This document shows positions 13,741-22,404 of a stretch of 24,956 bases of DNA, piece after piece. This DNA comes from Ruminococcus flavefaciens. GTDB lineage: Bacteria > Bacillota > Clostridia > Oscillospirales > Ruminococcaceae. Made by a program: the position numbers and the translations under genes. The stretch spans positions 25,370 through 50,325 of the forward strand of contig DEDQ01000050.1 in assembly GCA_002350065.1 (NCBI GenBank), read 5' to 3'. The notes beneath the pieces were generated by a model. It ran no database searches. It was not told the DNA's origin and saw nothing but the letters and a program-made list of their open reading frames with translations. Positions within the stretch are counted from its first letter, which is position 1; the number at the start of each line of letters is the position of its first letter.

Positions 13741-14301
13741 ATGAAAAAGCCATCAATAATCATCGGAAAGAAACAGATAATCATGACTTGTCTTACGCTT
13801 ATGCTTGCTATAGCAGTATACATAAACTACACCACAGCGCCGACAAAGCTGAGAAAGGATACGGCAGTGAAGGTCTCAGAGACCGGTGACACAGTCAGCT
13901 ACGGAGATACCGAATTTGTAGACGCTAAGGCAGATAACGCCGAGCAGACGTCAGTTGACTACTTTGCGCAGGCAAGACTTGACAAGATGAACAACCGCGA
14001 CGAGGCAGTACAGACTCTCCAGACCATGATAGGCGGCGGAGACCTTACCGAGGACGAAATGGTAGTAAATGCGCTTGATGCAGTAGAGGTCTCGAAGATG
14101 ATAGAATCCGAGGGCAAGATAGAGTCGCTGATAAAAGCGCAGGGCTTTGAGGACTGCGTAGCCTATCTTGACGGCACCTCCGCGAAGATAGTAGTCAAGA
14201 CCGAAGGACTCGATAAAGCTCAGGCAGCGGCTATCAAGGACATCATACTCAGCGAAACAGAAGTTTCTTCAGAAAATATCAGAATTTTTGAGGTAAAGTA
14301 G
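13741..14301 (+). CDS. spoIIIAH: stage III sporulation protein AH (SpoIIIAH)
   Basis: Predicted 186 residues, somewhat shorter than the 218 of B. subtilis. An N-terminal membrane helix (QIIMTCLTLMLAIAVYINY) anchors an external domain with AQARLDKMNNRDEAVQTL and the C-terminal YscJ/FliF-like fold (DCVAYLDGTSAKIVVK, then VSSENIRIFEV). In B. subtilis this domain contacts SpoIIQ across the septum. CGAGGAG at 13728-13734 precedes ATG 13741. It is the last gene of the operon; no terminator follows, and the next promoter starts one base after its stop. Confidence 0.94.
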   Translation: MKKPSIIIGKKQIIMTCLTLMLAIAVYINYTTAPTKLRKDTAVKVSETGDTVSYGDTEFVDAKADNAEQTSVDYFAQARLDKMNNRDEAVQTLQTMIGGGDLTEDEMVVNALDAVEVSKMIESEGKIESLIKAQGFEDCVAYLDGTSAKIVVKTEGLDKAQAAAIKDIILSETEVSSENIRIFEVK

Positions 14302-14330
14302 TTGAAAATATTCATTTTTTTTGGTATAAT
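14302..14330 (+). promoter_or_regulatory. sigma-A-type promoter for the yqhY-nusB-recN gene run
   Basis: TTGAAA (14302-14307) and TATAAT (14325-14330) are separated by 17 bases. It lies immediately after the spoIIIAH stop. The leader starts near 14337 and can form GAGTGT (14341-14346) with ACACTC (14370-14375). It supplies vegetative transcription to the downstream housekeeping genes independently of the sporulation promoter. Confidence 0.8.
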
Positions 14331-14403
14331 ATAAAAGTAAGAGTGTGTACGTGATTTTGATTAAAATATACACTCAAATCTTCAGCAAAACGGAGGTAAA
14401 AAA

Positions 14404-14739
14404 ATGGACGATGTTAAAAAGAGCGCTCAGAGCAAGCTCAGGATATCAGAGGACGTTATCATCACCGTTGCAAGGCTTGCCGCACTTGATGTCAAGGGCG
14501 TAGCAGGTCTTGCGGGCGAGATAACCAAGATGAGCAAGCTCAGACAGAACGGTCCGATAACAGTAAGCGTTATCGGCGACGTAGCGGCTCTCGAGATAAA
14601 AATAAAAGTCAAAAACGGCGCAAAGGCTACGGCAGTTGCCGAGGAGGTACAGAACGCAGTCAAGGAGAACGTGCAGAATATGACAGGCGTTACGGTAGCA
14701 AGGGTAAATGTTGTCGTAAGCGGCGTTGTCTTTGAATGA
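14404..14739 (+). CDS. Asp23/Gls24 family envelope stress protein (YqhY-like)
   Basis: Predicted 111 residues, with the Asp23 fold signature: an opening helix-strand (LRISEDVIITVARLAAL), VKGVAGLAG, then the ITVSVIGDVAALEIKIKVKNG strands and a final TGVTVARVNVVVSGV. CGGAGGT (14391-14397) precedes ATG 14404. In B. subtilis the relative YqhY sits between accC and nusB and has been linked to control of fatty-acid synthesis. Here accBC are missing, so that role is uncertain. Confidence 0.92.
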   Translation: MDDVKKSAQSKLRISEDVIITVARLAALDVKGVAGLAGEITKMSKLRQNGPITVSVIGDVAALEIKIKVKNGAKATAVAEEVQNAVKENVQNMTGVTVARVNVVVSGVVFE

Positions 14740-14758
14740 AAAAATAAGGAGCGGTAAA

Positions 14759-15169
14759 ATGACCAGAAGAGAAGTAAGAGACAGCGCATTCAAGCTTGTA
14801 TTCGAGCAGCTTTTGCGCGACGATGATATACAGGAGCTTTACGAGATAGCTGATGAGATAGACGAGATAACGGTCAACGACGAGGTGAAGGCTCTTGTGG
14901 GCGGAACTCTCGAACACGCTGAGGAGCTCGACGGCATCATCGAGAGCTACAGCAAATCGAGGAAGCTCTCACGTATTTCCAAGCTCAACCACGCGATACT
15001 GAGGATAGCGCTTTACGAGTGCCTCTACGAGGAGAACACTCCCATGAACGCGGCAATAAGCGAAGCTGTAAAGCTTGCGATGACCTATACATACCGCGAG
15101 GACGCCTCATTCATCAACGGTGTGCTCGGAGCCTTCTCCCGCGACCGCGGAGCAGCAGAAAATGCCTGA
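14759..15169 (+). CDS. nusB: transcription antitermination factor NusB
   Basis: Predicted 136 residues, normal for NusB, which binds boxA RNA together with S10 (NusE) to promote antitermination, mainly on rRNA operons. The N-terminal TRREVRDSAFKLVFEQL and C-terminal MNAAISEAVKLA and DASFINGVLGAF segments are diagnostic. AAGGAG (14747-14752) supports ATG 14759 rather than the in-frame TTG 14726. It overlaps the next gene by eight bases. Confidence 0.96.
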   Translation: MTRREVRDSAFKLVFEQLLRDDDIQELYEIADEIDEITVNDEVKALVGGTLEHAEELDGIIESYSKSRKLSRISKLNHAILRIALYECLYEENTPMNAAISEAVKLAMTYTYREDASFINGVLGAFSRDRGAAENA

Positions 15170-16106
15170 GTTCATCGGCGTCGATACCAGTAATTACACG
15201 ACATCGGCAGCGATATTTCTCAGCGAAGAGCAGCGCATAATACAGCGCAAGAAGCTTCTCCCCGTCAAGGAGGGCGAGCTCGGGCTGCGGCAGAGCGACG
15301 CGGTATTCCACCACACGAAGCAGCTTCCGGAGATGATAGAGCAGCTTTGCAGCGAGCACAGGATAGAAGCTCCCGCAGCGATAACAGCTTCATCGCGTCC
15401 GAGAAATATCGAGGGCTCGTATATGCCGTGCTTTCTCTGCGGAGAGGGTATGGCGAGGTCGTATTCAGCGATGAACCGTATACCTATGTACACGACATCA
15501 CATCAGGTCGGACATATCCTTGCGGCTCTGTATTCAGCGGAAAAGCTCGGCCTTGTGGGCGAGCGTTTCATAGCATTTCACGTCAGTGGAGGAACTACCG
15601 ACTGCCTTCTTTGCAGTCCTGACCCTGACGAGATGATAAAAATAGAGGAGGTCGGCACATCTCTCGACCTCAAAGCCGGACAGGCTGTCGACCGCACCGG
15701 AGTCATGCTCGGACTTCGTTTCCCATGCGGCATAGAGCTTGAAAAGCTCGCCGTAAATGCGGACAAGACCTACAAGATAAAGCCTGTTATAAAGGACGGC
15801 AGCTGTTGTCTTTCCGGAGTTCAGAACAAGTGTGAGGATATGCTGAAAAAGGGCGAAAAGCCGGAGAATATCGCACGTTTCTGCCTTGATTTCGTGGCTG
15901 AGACGGTGATAGCTATGACAGAGTCGGCGATAGAGAAGCACGGCAGACTTCCACTTGTATTTGCGGGAGGCGTCATGTCTGACAAGCTCATACGCGACAG
16001 GATAGTATCGCGCTATCCCGAAGCCGCATTCGCCGCGCCGGAGTTCTCATGTGACAACGCCGCAGGAGTGGCTATATACGGCTATCTGAAGCAAAAGGGA
16101 GAATAA
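15162..16106 (+). CDS. Kae1/TsaD-like domain protein (peptidase M22 family paralogue)
   Basis: Predicted 314 residues from ATG 15162, which overlaps nusB by eight bases. The ASKHA-ATPase fold of the TsaD family is visible: GVDTSNYTTSAAIF at the N-terminus, the metal-binding HxxxH in SHQVGH (His114, His118), FHVSGGTTD and FAGGVMSD near the C-terminus. TsaD makes the threonylcarbamoyl group of t6A tRNA, but this gene group is shorter than true TsaD (about 335-340 residues) and often occurs in clostridia next to xseA, so I read it as a paralogue of unknown role. It occupies the place of folD in the B. subtilis order. Whether a true tsaD exists elsewhere in the genome decides its job. Confidence 0.85.
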   Translation: MPEFIGVDTSNYTTSAAIFLSEEQRIIQRKKLLPVKEGELGLRQSDAVFHHTKQLPEMIEQLCSEHRIEAPAAITASSRPRNIEGSYMPCFLCGEGMARSYSAMNRIPMYTTSHQVGHILAALYSAEKLGLVGERFIAFHVSGGTTDCLLCSPDPDEMIKIEEVGTSLDLKAGQAVDRTGVMLGLRFPCGIELEKLAVNADKTYKIKPVIKDGSCCLSGVQNKCEDMLKKGEKPENIARFCLDFVAETVIAMTESAIEKHGRLPLVFAGGVMSDKLIRDRIVSRYPEAAFAAPEFSCDNAAGVAIYGYLKQKGE

Positions 16107-16108
16107 AA

Positions 16109-17299
16109 ATGCCGGTAGTAACAGTCTCACAAGTCAACAGATACATCGGCTCAAAGCTCAAAGGCGACCGCATATTGCAGGGCATAATGGTCAAGGGCGA
16201 GATATCGAATTTCGTGAAGCATTTCAAGAGCGGGCACTGCTATTTCTCGCTGAAAGACAGCGAGAGCTCGATAAAGGCAGTGATGTTCGCATCGGCGGCA
16301 TCGAGGCTGAAATTCATGCCCGAGGACGGGATGTCAGTGGTCGTATCCGGCAGTATATCGGTCTACGAGCGTGACGGAGCGTATCAGCTCTACGCGAACG
16401 ATATAATACCTGAGGGAGCGGGCAAGGCGAGCGCCGCGCTCGAGCAGCTGAAAAAGAAGCTCGAAAAGGAGGGCATATTCGCCCCAGGGCATAAGCGTCC
16501 GCTGCCCTATATGCCGAAGAAAATCGGAGCAGTAACCTCTCTTAGCGGAGCGGCAGTCCGCGACATAATAAATGTTCTGACGCGGCGCTATCCGCTGTGC
16601 GAGCTTTATGCAGTGAATGCGCTCGTGCAGGGCGAAGGCGCTCCGGAGTCGATATGCAGGGGCATACTTAAAGCGGAGGCGGCAGGCTGCGACGTCATAA
16701 TAGTCGGACGCGGCGGAGGCTCTGCCGAAGACCTCGGAGCCTTCAACACCGAGCAGGTAGCCCGCGGGATATACGGCTGTAAAGTGCCGGTGATATCGGC
16801 AGTCGGACACGAAGTCGACCTCACGATAGCTGACCTTGCCGCGGATATGCGCGCACCGACGCCGTCGGCGGCAGCGGAGCTTGCAGCTCCGGATATTTCC
16901 GTGATAAGGGAAAACATAGATTCATACGAAAAACGCGCAGAGCGAGCGGCTCTGCTGACATTCAGCCGAGCGTCGGACCGCTTTACGGCACTTGATTCGC
17001 GTCTTTCAGCGCAGTCACCGGAGAGCAGGCTGAGCCTTGTAGAGCAGAAGCTCAGCGGACTTGAAACCCGCATGGGACTTGCCTTTGAGCGCTATACGGA
17101 AAAGCGCAGCTCGGAGCTTTGCGAGAAGATAGCGAAGCTTGAGAGTCTCAGTCCGCTTAAAGTCATGGCGCGCGGATATTCGCTCATCTACAGCGGAGAA
17201 GCGCTTGTTCGCAGTTCTGAGGATATCGAAAAGGGCAGCGAGGTAACGCTCCGCTTCGATAACGGAGGCGCGAAGGCAGAGATAACGGAAAAATGGTGA
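16109..17299 (+). CDS. xseA: exodeoxyribonuclease VII large subunit
   Basis: Predicted 396 residues. The N-terminal OB-fold DNA-binding domain (about 1-100, with VKGEISNFVKHFKSGHCYFSLKD) is followed by the catalytic domain with VGRGGGSAEDL, an AVGHEVDLTIAD stretch and RAPTPSAAAELA, then coiled-coil helices and a GYSLIY C-terminal segment. With XseB it degrades single-stranded DNA to oligonucleotides. AGGGAG (about 16096-16101) precedes the ATG, two bases after the M22 stop; xseB follows after four bases. Confidence 0.97.
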   Translation: MPVVTVSQVNRYIGSKLKGDRILQGIMVKGEISNFVKHFKSGHCYFSLKDSESSIKAVMFASAASRLKFMPEDGMSVVVSGSISVYERDGAYQLYANDIIPEGAGKASAALEQLKKKLEKEGIFAPGHKRPLPYMPKKIGAVTSLSGAAVRDIINVLTRRYPLCELYAVNALVQGEGAPESICRGILKAEAAGCDVIIVGRGGGSAEDLGAFNTEQVARGIYGCKVPVISAVGHEVDLTIADLAADMRAPTPSAAAELAAPDISVIRENIDSYEKRAERAALLTFSRASDRFTALDSRLSAQSPESRLSLVEQKLSGLETRMGLAFERYTEKRSSELCEKIAKLESLSPLKVMARGYSLIYSGEALVRSSEDIEKGSEVTLRFDNGGAKAEITEKW

Positions 17300-17303
17300 A
17301 GTA

Positions 17304-17486
17304 ATGGAAACATTTGAAGAGAACATGAAAAAGCTCGGCACTATAGTTGCAGAGCTCGAAAAGGGCGATATACCGCTCGAGAAGGCAGTCGACCTGTACG
17401 GCGAGGGAGTAAAGCTCTCGGCAGTCTGTAAGAAGCAGCTCGACGAAGCCAAAATAAAAATAACGGAGGATAACGGCAATGAGTAA
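17304..17486 (+). CDS. xseB: exodeoxyribonuclease VII small subunit
   Basis: Predicted 60 residues. It is a short helical protein with the family's FEENMKKLGTIVAELEKGD, PLEKAVDLYGEGVKL and final KITEDN segments. Many copies bind the C-terminal arm of XseA. The ribosome binding site is weak, so expression probably depends on coupling to xseA four bases upstream. It overlaps ispA by eight bases. Confidence 0.95.
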   Translation: METFEENMKKLGTIVAELEKGDIPLEKAVDLYGEGVKLSAVCKKQLDEAKIKITEDNGNE

Positions 17487-18369
17487 CTTTGACGCAAAAA
17501 TGGCTCAGTATATCAAACTGACCGAAGAAAACCTCAGCAAGTACAACGACCACACTGAGAGCAACGCTCCTCAGAAGGAGCTTATCGACGCGATGAACTA
17601 CTCTCTCGAGGCAGGCGGAAAGCGCGTAAGACCGGCACTTGTATACGCATTCTGCGAGGCGCTCGGCGGAAGTCTCACTTCAGCGATAGCACCTGCCTGC
17701 GCTATCGAGATGATACATACATTCTCGCTTATCCACGACGACCTTCCGGCAATGGACAACGATGATTTCCGCCGCGGCAAGCCCTCATGTCACAAGAAAT
17801 TCGGCGAGGCAATGGCTATACTTGCGGGCGATGCTCTTTCCGTTCTCCCGTACGAGATAATCGCCGATTCGCCCGACCTCACAGCCGACCAGAAGGTGCT
17901 CATCATATCGGTGCTTGCAAACTCAGTCGGACGCGACGGCATGATAGGCGGACAGGTGATAGATATGCTCAACGAGGAGCGCAGCGACGTGACCGAGGAA
18001 GAGCTCAGGAATATGTACCGCTGCAAGACAGGTCAGCTCATCGCAGTATCATGCGTAATGGGAGCTATCTGTGCCGACGCGAGCAGAGAGACCCTGAGGT
18101 CTGCTGCCGAGTACGGACTCCGTCTCGGACTTGCTTTCCAGATAATTGACGATATCCTCGATGTCACGAGCACACAGGAGGAGCTCGGCAAGCCGATAGG
18201 CAGTGACGAGCGCGAAAACAAGACGACATTCGTAACGCTTTTCGGACTTGAAAAGGCGATAGAGCTCGCCGACAAGGCGACCTCCGAAGCGCTTGAGTGG
18301 CTTGATTCGGTTGAGGACAACGCATTCCTCAAGGAGCTCACAGAAAAGCTTTTAAGACGTAAAAACTAA
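17479..18369 (+). CDS. ispA: farnesyl/geranyl diphosphate synthase (polyprenyl synthetase)
   Basis: Predicted 296 residues. The first aspartate-rich motif is HDDLPAMDND (Asp87, Asp88), the second is FQIIDDILD (around 220-228), and GGKRVRP, KTGQL and GGQVIDM complete the prenyl-transferase site. The family condenses IPP with DMAPP or GPP to make farnesyl diphosphate, feeding the isoprenoid chain made from the Dxs pathway next door. CGGAGG (17464-17469) supports ATG 17479. Confidence 0.95.
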   Translation: MSNFDAKMAQYIKLTEENLSKYNDHTESNAPQKELIDAMNYSLEAGGKRVRPALVYAFCEALGGSLTSAIAPACAIEMIHTFSLIHDDLPAMDNDDFRRGKPSCHKKFGEAMAILAGDALSVLPYEIIADSPDLTADQKVLIISVLANSVGRDGMIGGQVIDMLNEERSDVTEEELRNMYRCKTGQLIAVSCVMGAICADASRETLRSAAEYGLRLGLAFQIIDDILDVTSTQEELGKPIGSDERENKTTFVTLFGLEKAIELADKATSEALEWLDSVEDNAFLKELTEKLLRRKN

Positions 18370-18372
18370 ACA

Positions 18373-18395
18373 AGGAGCCGCGGAGCATTCTCCGC
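18373..18395 (+). promoter_or_regulatory. hairpin-spaced ribosome binding site of dxs
   Basis: AAGGAG (18373-18378) is 27 bases before the dxs ATG, too far for a normal site. GCGGAG (18380-18385) and CTCCGC (18390-18395) form a 6-bp hairpin with a CATT loop directly after it. Folding out those 16 bases leaves an effective spacing of about 11. No other good ribosome binding site is nearer to the start. Confidence 0.5.
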
Positions 18396-18405
18396 CTGAG
18401 ATAAA

Positions 18406-20301
18406 ATGAACGAAATGATAAATGAAGGCAGCAGGATAAGCCTTTCCGACCTTGATCTGCCGAAAGACCTCAAAGAGCTGACACTCCCGCAGTGTAAGGT
18501 ACTTTGCGGCGAGATAAGGAATCTTCTCATCTCAACGGTATCCAAGACCGGAGGACATCTTGCTTCAAATCTCGGTGTAGTAGAGCTTACAATGGCGATA
18601 CACCGCAATTTTGATTCGCCTGACGACAAGATCGTATGGGACGTGGGACATCAGGCGTATGTTCACAAGATACTTACCGGAAGAGCAGACAAGCTCTCGA
18701 CGCTTCGTCAGGAAAACGGTATTTCCGGATTTCCGAAGCCGGAGGAATCCGTACACGATACGTTTATTTCCGGACACAGCACAACGTCAGTGTCAGTTGC
18801 CTGCGGAATTGCTGAGGCAATGGAGCTTCAGGGCAGGGATAACTATACCGTAGCGGTCATAGGCGACGGAGCCATGACCGGCGGAATGTTCTATGAGGCG
18901 ATGAACAACTGCTGCCGCAAGGAAAAGAGCAATCTCATTGTTATCCTCAACGACAACAATATGTCCATATCCAAGAGCGTAGGCTCGCTCGGACAGTATC
19001 TCACGACACTCTGCAATACCGAGAAATACTTTGACACAAAGCGAAAGGTCGAGAAGAACCTGACGAAGGTACCGGTAGTCGGCACGAAAATGGCGAAGGG
19101 CATGAAGTACGCAAAGGACGCTATCAAGTCGACTATTTTCGAGCGAACGATGTTCGAGGACATGGGCTTCATCTATCTCGGCCCCGTAAACGGTCACAGC
19201 CTGACGGAGCTTGAAGCAGTCATTCGCATGGCGAAAACGTGTCACAAGCCGGTGTTCATACACGTAAAGACGACCAAGGGCAAGGGCTATCTCCCCGCCG
19301 AGAAGAATCCCGGCGAGTACCACGGTATCTCGAAATTTGACATAGTAACGGGCAATCCCGAGGTCTCAGCCGGCGACAGCTATTCCACTACATTCGGCAA
19401 GGAGCTCGTTGAGCTCGCAGAGAAGGACGAGCGTATCTGCGCGATAACAGCGGCTATGAAATACGGAACGGGACTGCAATTTTTCGGCAAGCGTTTTCCC
19501 GAGCGCTTCTACGACGTAGGCATCGCCGAGCAGCACGCCGTGACCTTTGCAGGCGGACTCGCCTCAATGGGACAGATACCTGTATTTGCCGTATATTCGA
19601 CATTTTTACAGCGTTCGTATGACCAGCTCATACACGATGTAGCGATAGGAAAGCTCCATGTCGTACTTGGTATAGACCGTGCCGGCATCGTCGGCGAGGA
19701 CGGTGAAACTCATCAGGGACTTTTTGACGTCTCGATGCTTACTTCGATACCAAATACAGTCATATATTCTCCCTCCTGCTACGACGAGCTGCGTCTCTGC
19801 ATGAAAAAGGCCATATATGAAGACAAGGGACTTGCTGCGGTAAGATATCCCCGCGGAGCTGAAAATGTGAGCTTCAACAGGAATTACATCAGCACCGACC
19901 ACGTCCTCGTACACGGCGAAAAGAGTGACACGCTCATCATCACCTACGGCAGGATATACAACGAGGCATACAAGGCGCAGAGCCTTCTCGAAGCGGACGG
20001 CATACACTGCGACATCTTGAAGCTTACGAAGATATATCCGATAGCACAGGAGCTTATAAACGAGGTAAAGGAATACAAGCGCATCGTATTCTTTGAGGAA
20101 GCCCAGAAAAACGGCAGTATATCCTCAATTGTCGGGGATATGCTAATGGAGAGGGGCTATCGCGGCGATTATACAAGGATAGCGATAGACGGCTTTGTAA
20201 AGCAGGCGTCTGTAGCGTCAGCGCTCAGCAAGCTCGGACTCAGCTGTGAAAAAATGGCAGATTATATCCGCCGCAGGAGCATGACAGATGCCGAGACTTG
20301 A
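18406..20301 (+). CDS. dxs: 1-deoxy-D-xylulose-5-phosphate synthase
   Basis: Predicted 631 residues, standard for this thiamine-diphosphate enzyme that joins pyruvate and glyceraldehyde-3-phosphate in the first step of the MEP isoprenoid pathway. Visible are TGGHLASNLGVVELT, DVGHQAY, ENGISGFPKPEESVHD, the TPP-binding GDGAMTGG (about 152), AEQHAVTFAGG with the catalytic Glu (about 374) and DRAGIVGEDGETHQG. ATG 18406 is chosen; ATG 18415 three codons later is also possible. It overlaps tlyA by 14 bases. Confidence 0.97.
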   Translation: MNEMINEGSRISLSDLDLPKDLKELTLPQCKVLCGEIRNLLISTVSKTGGHLASNLGVVELTMAIHRNFDSPDDKIVWDVGHQAYVHKILTGRADKLSTLRQENGISGFPKPEESVHDTFISGHSTTSVSVACGIAEAMELQGRDNYTVAVIGDGAMTGGMFYEAMNNCCRKEKSNLIVILNDNNMSISKSVGSLGQYLTTLCNTEKYFDTKRKVEKNLTKVPVVGTKMAKGMKYAKDAIKSTIFERTMFEDMGFIYLGPVNGHSLTELEAVIRMAKTCHKPVFIHVKTTKGKGYLPAEKNPGEYHGISKFDIVTGNPEVSAGDSYSTTFGKELVELAEKDERICAITAAMKYGTGLQFFGKRFPERFYDVGIAEQHAVTFAGGLASMGQIPVFAVYSTFLQRSYDQLIHDVAIGKLHVVLGIDRAGIVGEDGETHQGLFDVSMLTSIPNTVIYSPSCYDELRLCMKKAIYEDKGLAAVRYPRGAENVSFNRNYISTDHVLVHGEKSDTLIITYGRIYNEAYKAQSLLEADGIHCDILKLTKIYPIAQELINEVKEYKRIVFFEEAQKNGSISSIVGDMLMERGYRGDYTRIAIDGFVKQASVASALSKLGLSCEKMADYIRRRSMTDAET

Positions 20302-21073
20302 CGCAGAGCTTGTCGCACGCGGAATCGCAAGGAGCCGTGAACGCGCAAAGGAAATGATAAAGTCCGGAGCTGTAACAGTGAACGGAAAAACGGCGAAGAA
20401 GCCCTCCGACGAGGTCTGTCCCGGCGACGAGATAACCTCGTCCGAGCAGGAGCTCTACGTCGGCAGGGGAGCGCTCAAGCTCGAAAAGGCATACGAGGAA
20501 TTTTCCCTTAATTTTACGGGTAAGGTATGCCTTGACATCGGAGCCTCGACCGGAGGCTTCACCGAGTTCATGCTCCTGCACGGAGCGGCGAAGGTATTCG
20601 CTGTTGACGTAGGGAGCGGACAGCTCGCGGAGACGCTCAGGGCTGACAGCCGCGTCGTGAACATGGAAAATACGGATATACGCGAGGTCTGCGCCGGAGA
20701 TATCGGCGGTCAGGCTGATTTTGTGTGTACGGACGTATCCTTCATCTCGCTTACGAAGATACTGCCGAAGATATACGAGCTCCTCAAGGAGGGCGCGTCA
20801 GCGGCAGTCCTCATAAAGCCGCAGTTTGAAGCCGGCAAAAGCGACATCGGCAAGCGCGGCATAGTCAAGGACAGAAAGGTCCACGAGCGCGTGCTCGCGG
20901 ATATAGACAGCTTTGCAAGGCTCACAGGATTTGCGCCGGAGAGGTATACATTTTCGCCGGTAAAGGGCGGGAGCGGCAACATAGAATATCTTGTGAAGCT
21001 AAAAAAGTCGGCGGAGGAGATACCGCCGCATGATTTCAGGAAACTTGTCGGAGAGGCATTCTCCGCGCTTTAG
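20288..21073 (+). CDS. tlyA: TlyA-family rRNA 2'-O-methyltransferase (S4 plus FtsJ domains)
   Basis: Predicted 261 residues. An N-terminal S4 RNA-binding domain (RLDAELVARGIARSRERA through VNGKTAKKPSDEV, about 1-60) is followed by an FtsJ-type methyltransferase with LDIGASTGGFTEFML (about 82-96), VFAVDVGSGQL, CTDVSFISL and LIKPQFEAG. TlyA proteins methylate ribose in 16S and, in some species, 23S rRNA. It corresponds to yqxC in the B. subtilis order. The start lies inside dxs, implying translational coupling. Confidence 0.94.
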   Translation: MPRLDAELVARGIARSRERAKEMIKSGAVTVNGKTAKKPSDEVCPGDEITSSEQELYVGRGALKLEKAYEEFSLNFTGKVCLDIGASTGGFTEFMLLHGAAKVFAVDVGSGQLAETLRADSRVVNMENTDIREVCAGDIGGQADFVCTDVSFISLTKILPKIYELLKEGASAAVLIKPQFEAGKSDIGKRGIVKDRKVHERVLADIDSFARLTGFAPERYTFSPVKGGSGNIEYLVKLKKSAEEIPPHDFRKLVGEAFSAL

Positions 21074-21082
21074 GAGGCAAAT

Positions 21083-21937
21083 ATGAAAGCGGCTTTGTAC
21101 CCGAATTTTCAGAAGAAAAACGCTCTTGGCTGCGCGCGCGAGGCGTGTGACATACTCAGGAGCGCCGGTATAGAGGTGAGCGTGAGCCCGAAATTCAGGA
21201 ACGACTTTGAGGATAAGCCGTTCGTAAATTTCGAGCCTATTGCGGAATCCGCCAAAACAGCGGATATCGTGCTTGCGATAGGCGGTGACGGAACCATTCT
21301 CCGCTGCGCAAAGCACCTCATGGGGATAGATACGAAGCTGCTGGGCATAAACACCGGAACTCTCGGATTCATGGCAGGTCTTGAAGCTGACCAGCTCGAC
21401 AAGCTGCCGCTTCTTGTCACGGGAGAGTACGAGATATCGGAGCGCATGACGATAGACATGGTCGTTCACGGAGAGGACGGCGACAGGGTCTATACCGCTC
21501 TCAATGAAGTCTCAGCACGTTCTGAGAGCTTCCGCATAAGCGATTTTGAGGTATACTCAGACGGATACCTCATCGGCAAATACAGAGCCGACGGAGTGCT
21601 TTTCAGCACGCCGTCCGGCTCGACCGCATACGCTCTCTCAGCAGGAGGACCCGTCATCGAGCCCGACCTCGAATGCATCGAGATGACGCTCATCTGCCCG
21701 CACAGTCTTTTTTCGCGTGCGACCATGTTTGCGCCTTCGCGAATACTCAGACTGATGAACGCGAATACAGCGGGCGAGAAAATGGTGATAAGCGTAGACG
21801 GCGAGGTCATCGAGACGCTTTCCGGCGGTGAGTCCGTAGAGATAAAACGCGGCGTGAACGATTTAAAATTCGTGAACCTCATCGGCAACTCCTTCCACGA
21901 ATCGCTGTGCAGGAAGCTATGCCGACCAATAAAATAA
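21083..21937 (+). CDS. nadK: NAD kinase
   Basis: Predicted 284 residues. The family's GGDGTILR loop (67-74) and the NTGTLGFMAG, NEVS and STPSGSTAYALSAGGP motifs are all present; it makes NADP from NAD. TTAGGAGG (21070-21077) precedes ATG 21083. In B. subtilis this position between yqxC and ahrC has no nadK, but its insertion here is common in clostridia by my recollection. Confidence 0.97.
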   Translation: MKAALYPNFQKKNALGCAREACDILRSAGIEVSVSPKFRNDFEDKPFVNFEPIAESAKTADIVLAIGGDGTILRCAKHLMGIDTKLLGINTGTLGFMAGLEADQLDKLPLLVTGEYEISERMTIDMVVHGEDGDRVYTALNEVSARSESFRISDFEVYSDGYLIGKYRADGVLFSTPSGSTAYALSAGGPVIEPDLECIEMTLICPHSLFSRATMFAPSRILRLMNANTAGEKMVISVDGEVIETLSGGESVEIKRGVNDLKFVNLIGNSFHESLCRKLCRPIK

Positions 21938-21948
21938 CGGAGATAAAC

Positions 21949-22392
21949 ATGAAAGACCGCAGACACGATGTCATACTTGAAATAATCAGCGAGATGCCGG
22001 TCTCGACGCAGGAAATGCTGATAGAGCTGCTTGCGGAAAGAGGCATAAAGACCACTCAGGCGACGCTTTCACGCGATATACAGCAGCTCTCACTCGTAAA
22101 GCAGCGTGACGAGAACGGCGTATACAGATATACACTTCCGGCGGCGGCAGTTGCGGAGAAGAGCATTTTTGCGGAATCGGTGATATCAGTTGACTACGCG
22201 ATGAACACGATAGTCCTGAAATGCCGTGCGGGAATGGCGCAGGGCACCTGCGCCGCGATAGATTCGGTAAATCACGAGGGGATAGTCGGAACGATAGCCG
22301 GCGACGATACGATATTCATTCTCGTCAGGAGCGAAGCAGACGCGAAGAAGCTTTCAAAGAAATTCAAGAGCGAGGTATTCCCCGGAAGGTAG
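21949..22392 (+). CDS. argR: arginine repressor ArgR/AhrC
   Basis: Predicted 147 residues, typical of the family. The N-terminal winged helix contains TTQATLSRDIQQL, and the C-terminal hexamerisation and arginine-binding domain has VGTIAGDDTIFILVR. The protein represses arginine synthesis genes when arginine is present. ACGGAG (21937-21942) supports ATG 21949 rather than GTG 21907, which lies inside nadK. No ARG box could be assigned with confidence in the window. Confidence 0.95.
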   Translation: MKDRRHDVILEIISEMPVSTQEMLIELLAERGIKTTQATLSRDIQQLSLVKQRDENGVYRYTLPAAAVAEKSIFAESVISVDYAMNTIVLKCRAGMAQGTCAAIDSVNHEGIVGTIAGDDTIFILVRSEADAKKLSKKFKSEVFPGR

Positions 22393-22404
22393 TGTAACAG
22401 GCTG

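Noticed and set aside
14307..14322. T-run after spoIIIAH as a terminator
   Set aside because: No stem precedes the Ts; they are the spacer of the yqhY promoter.
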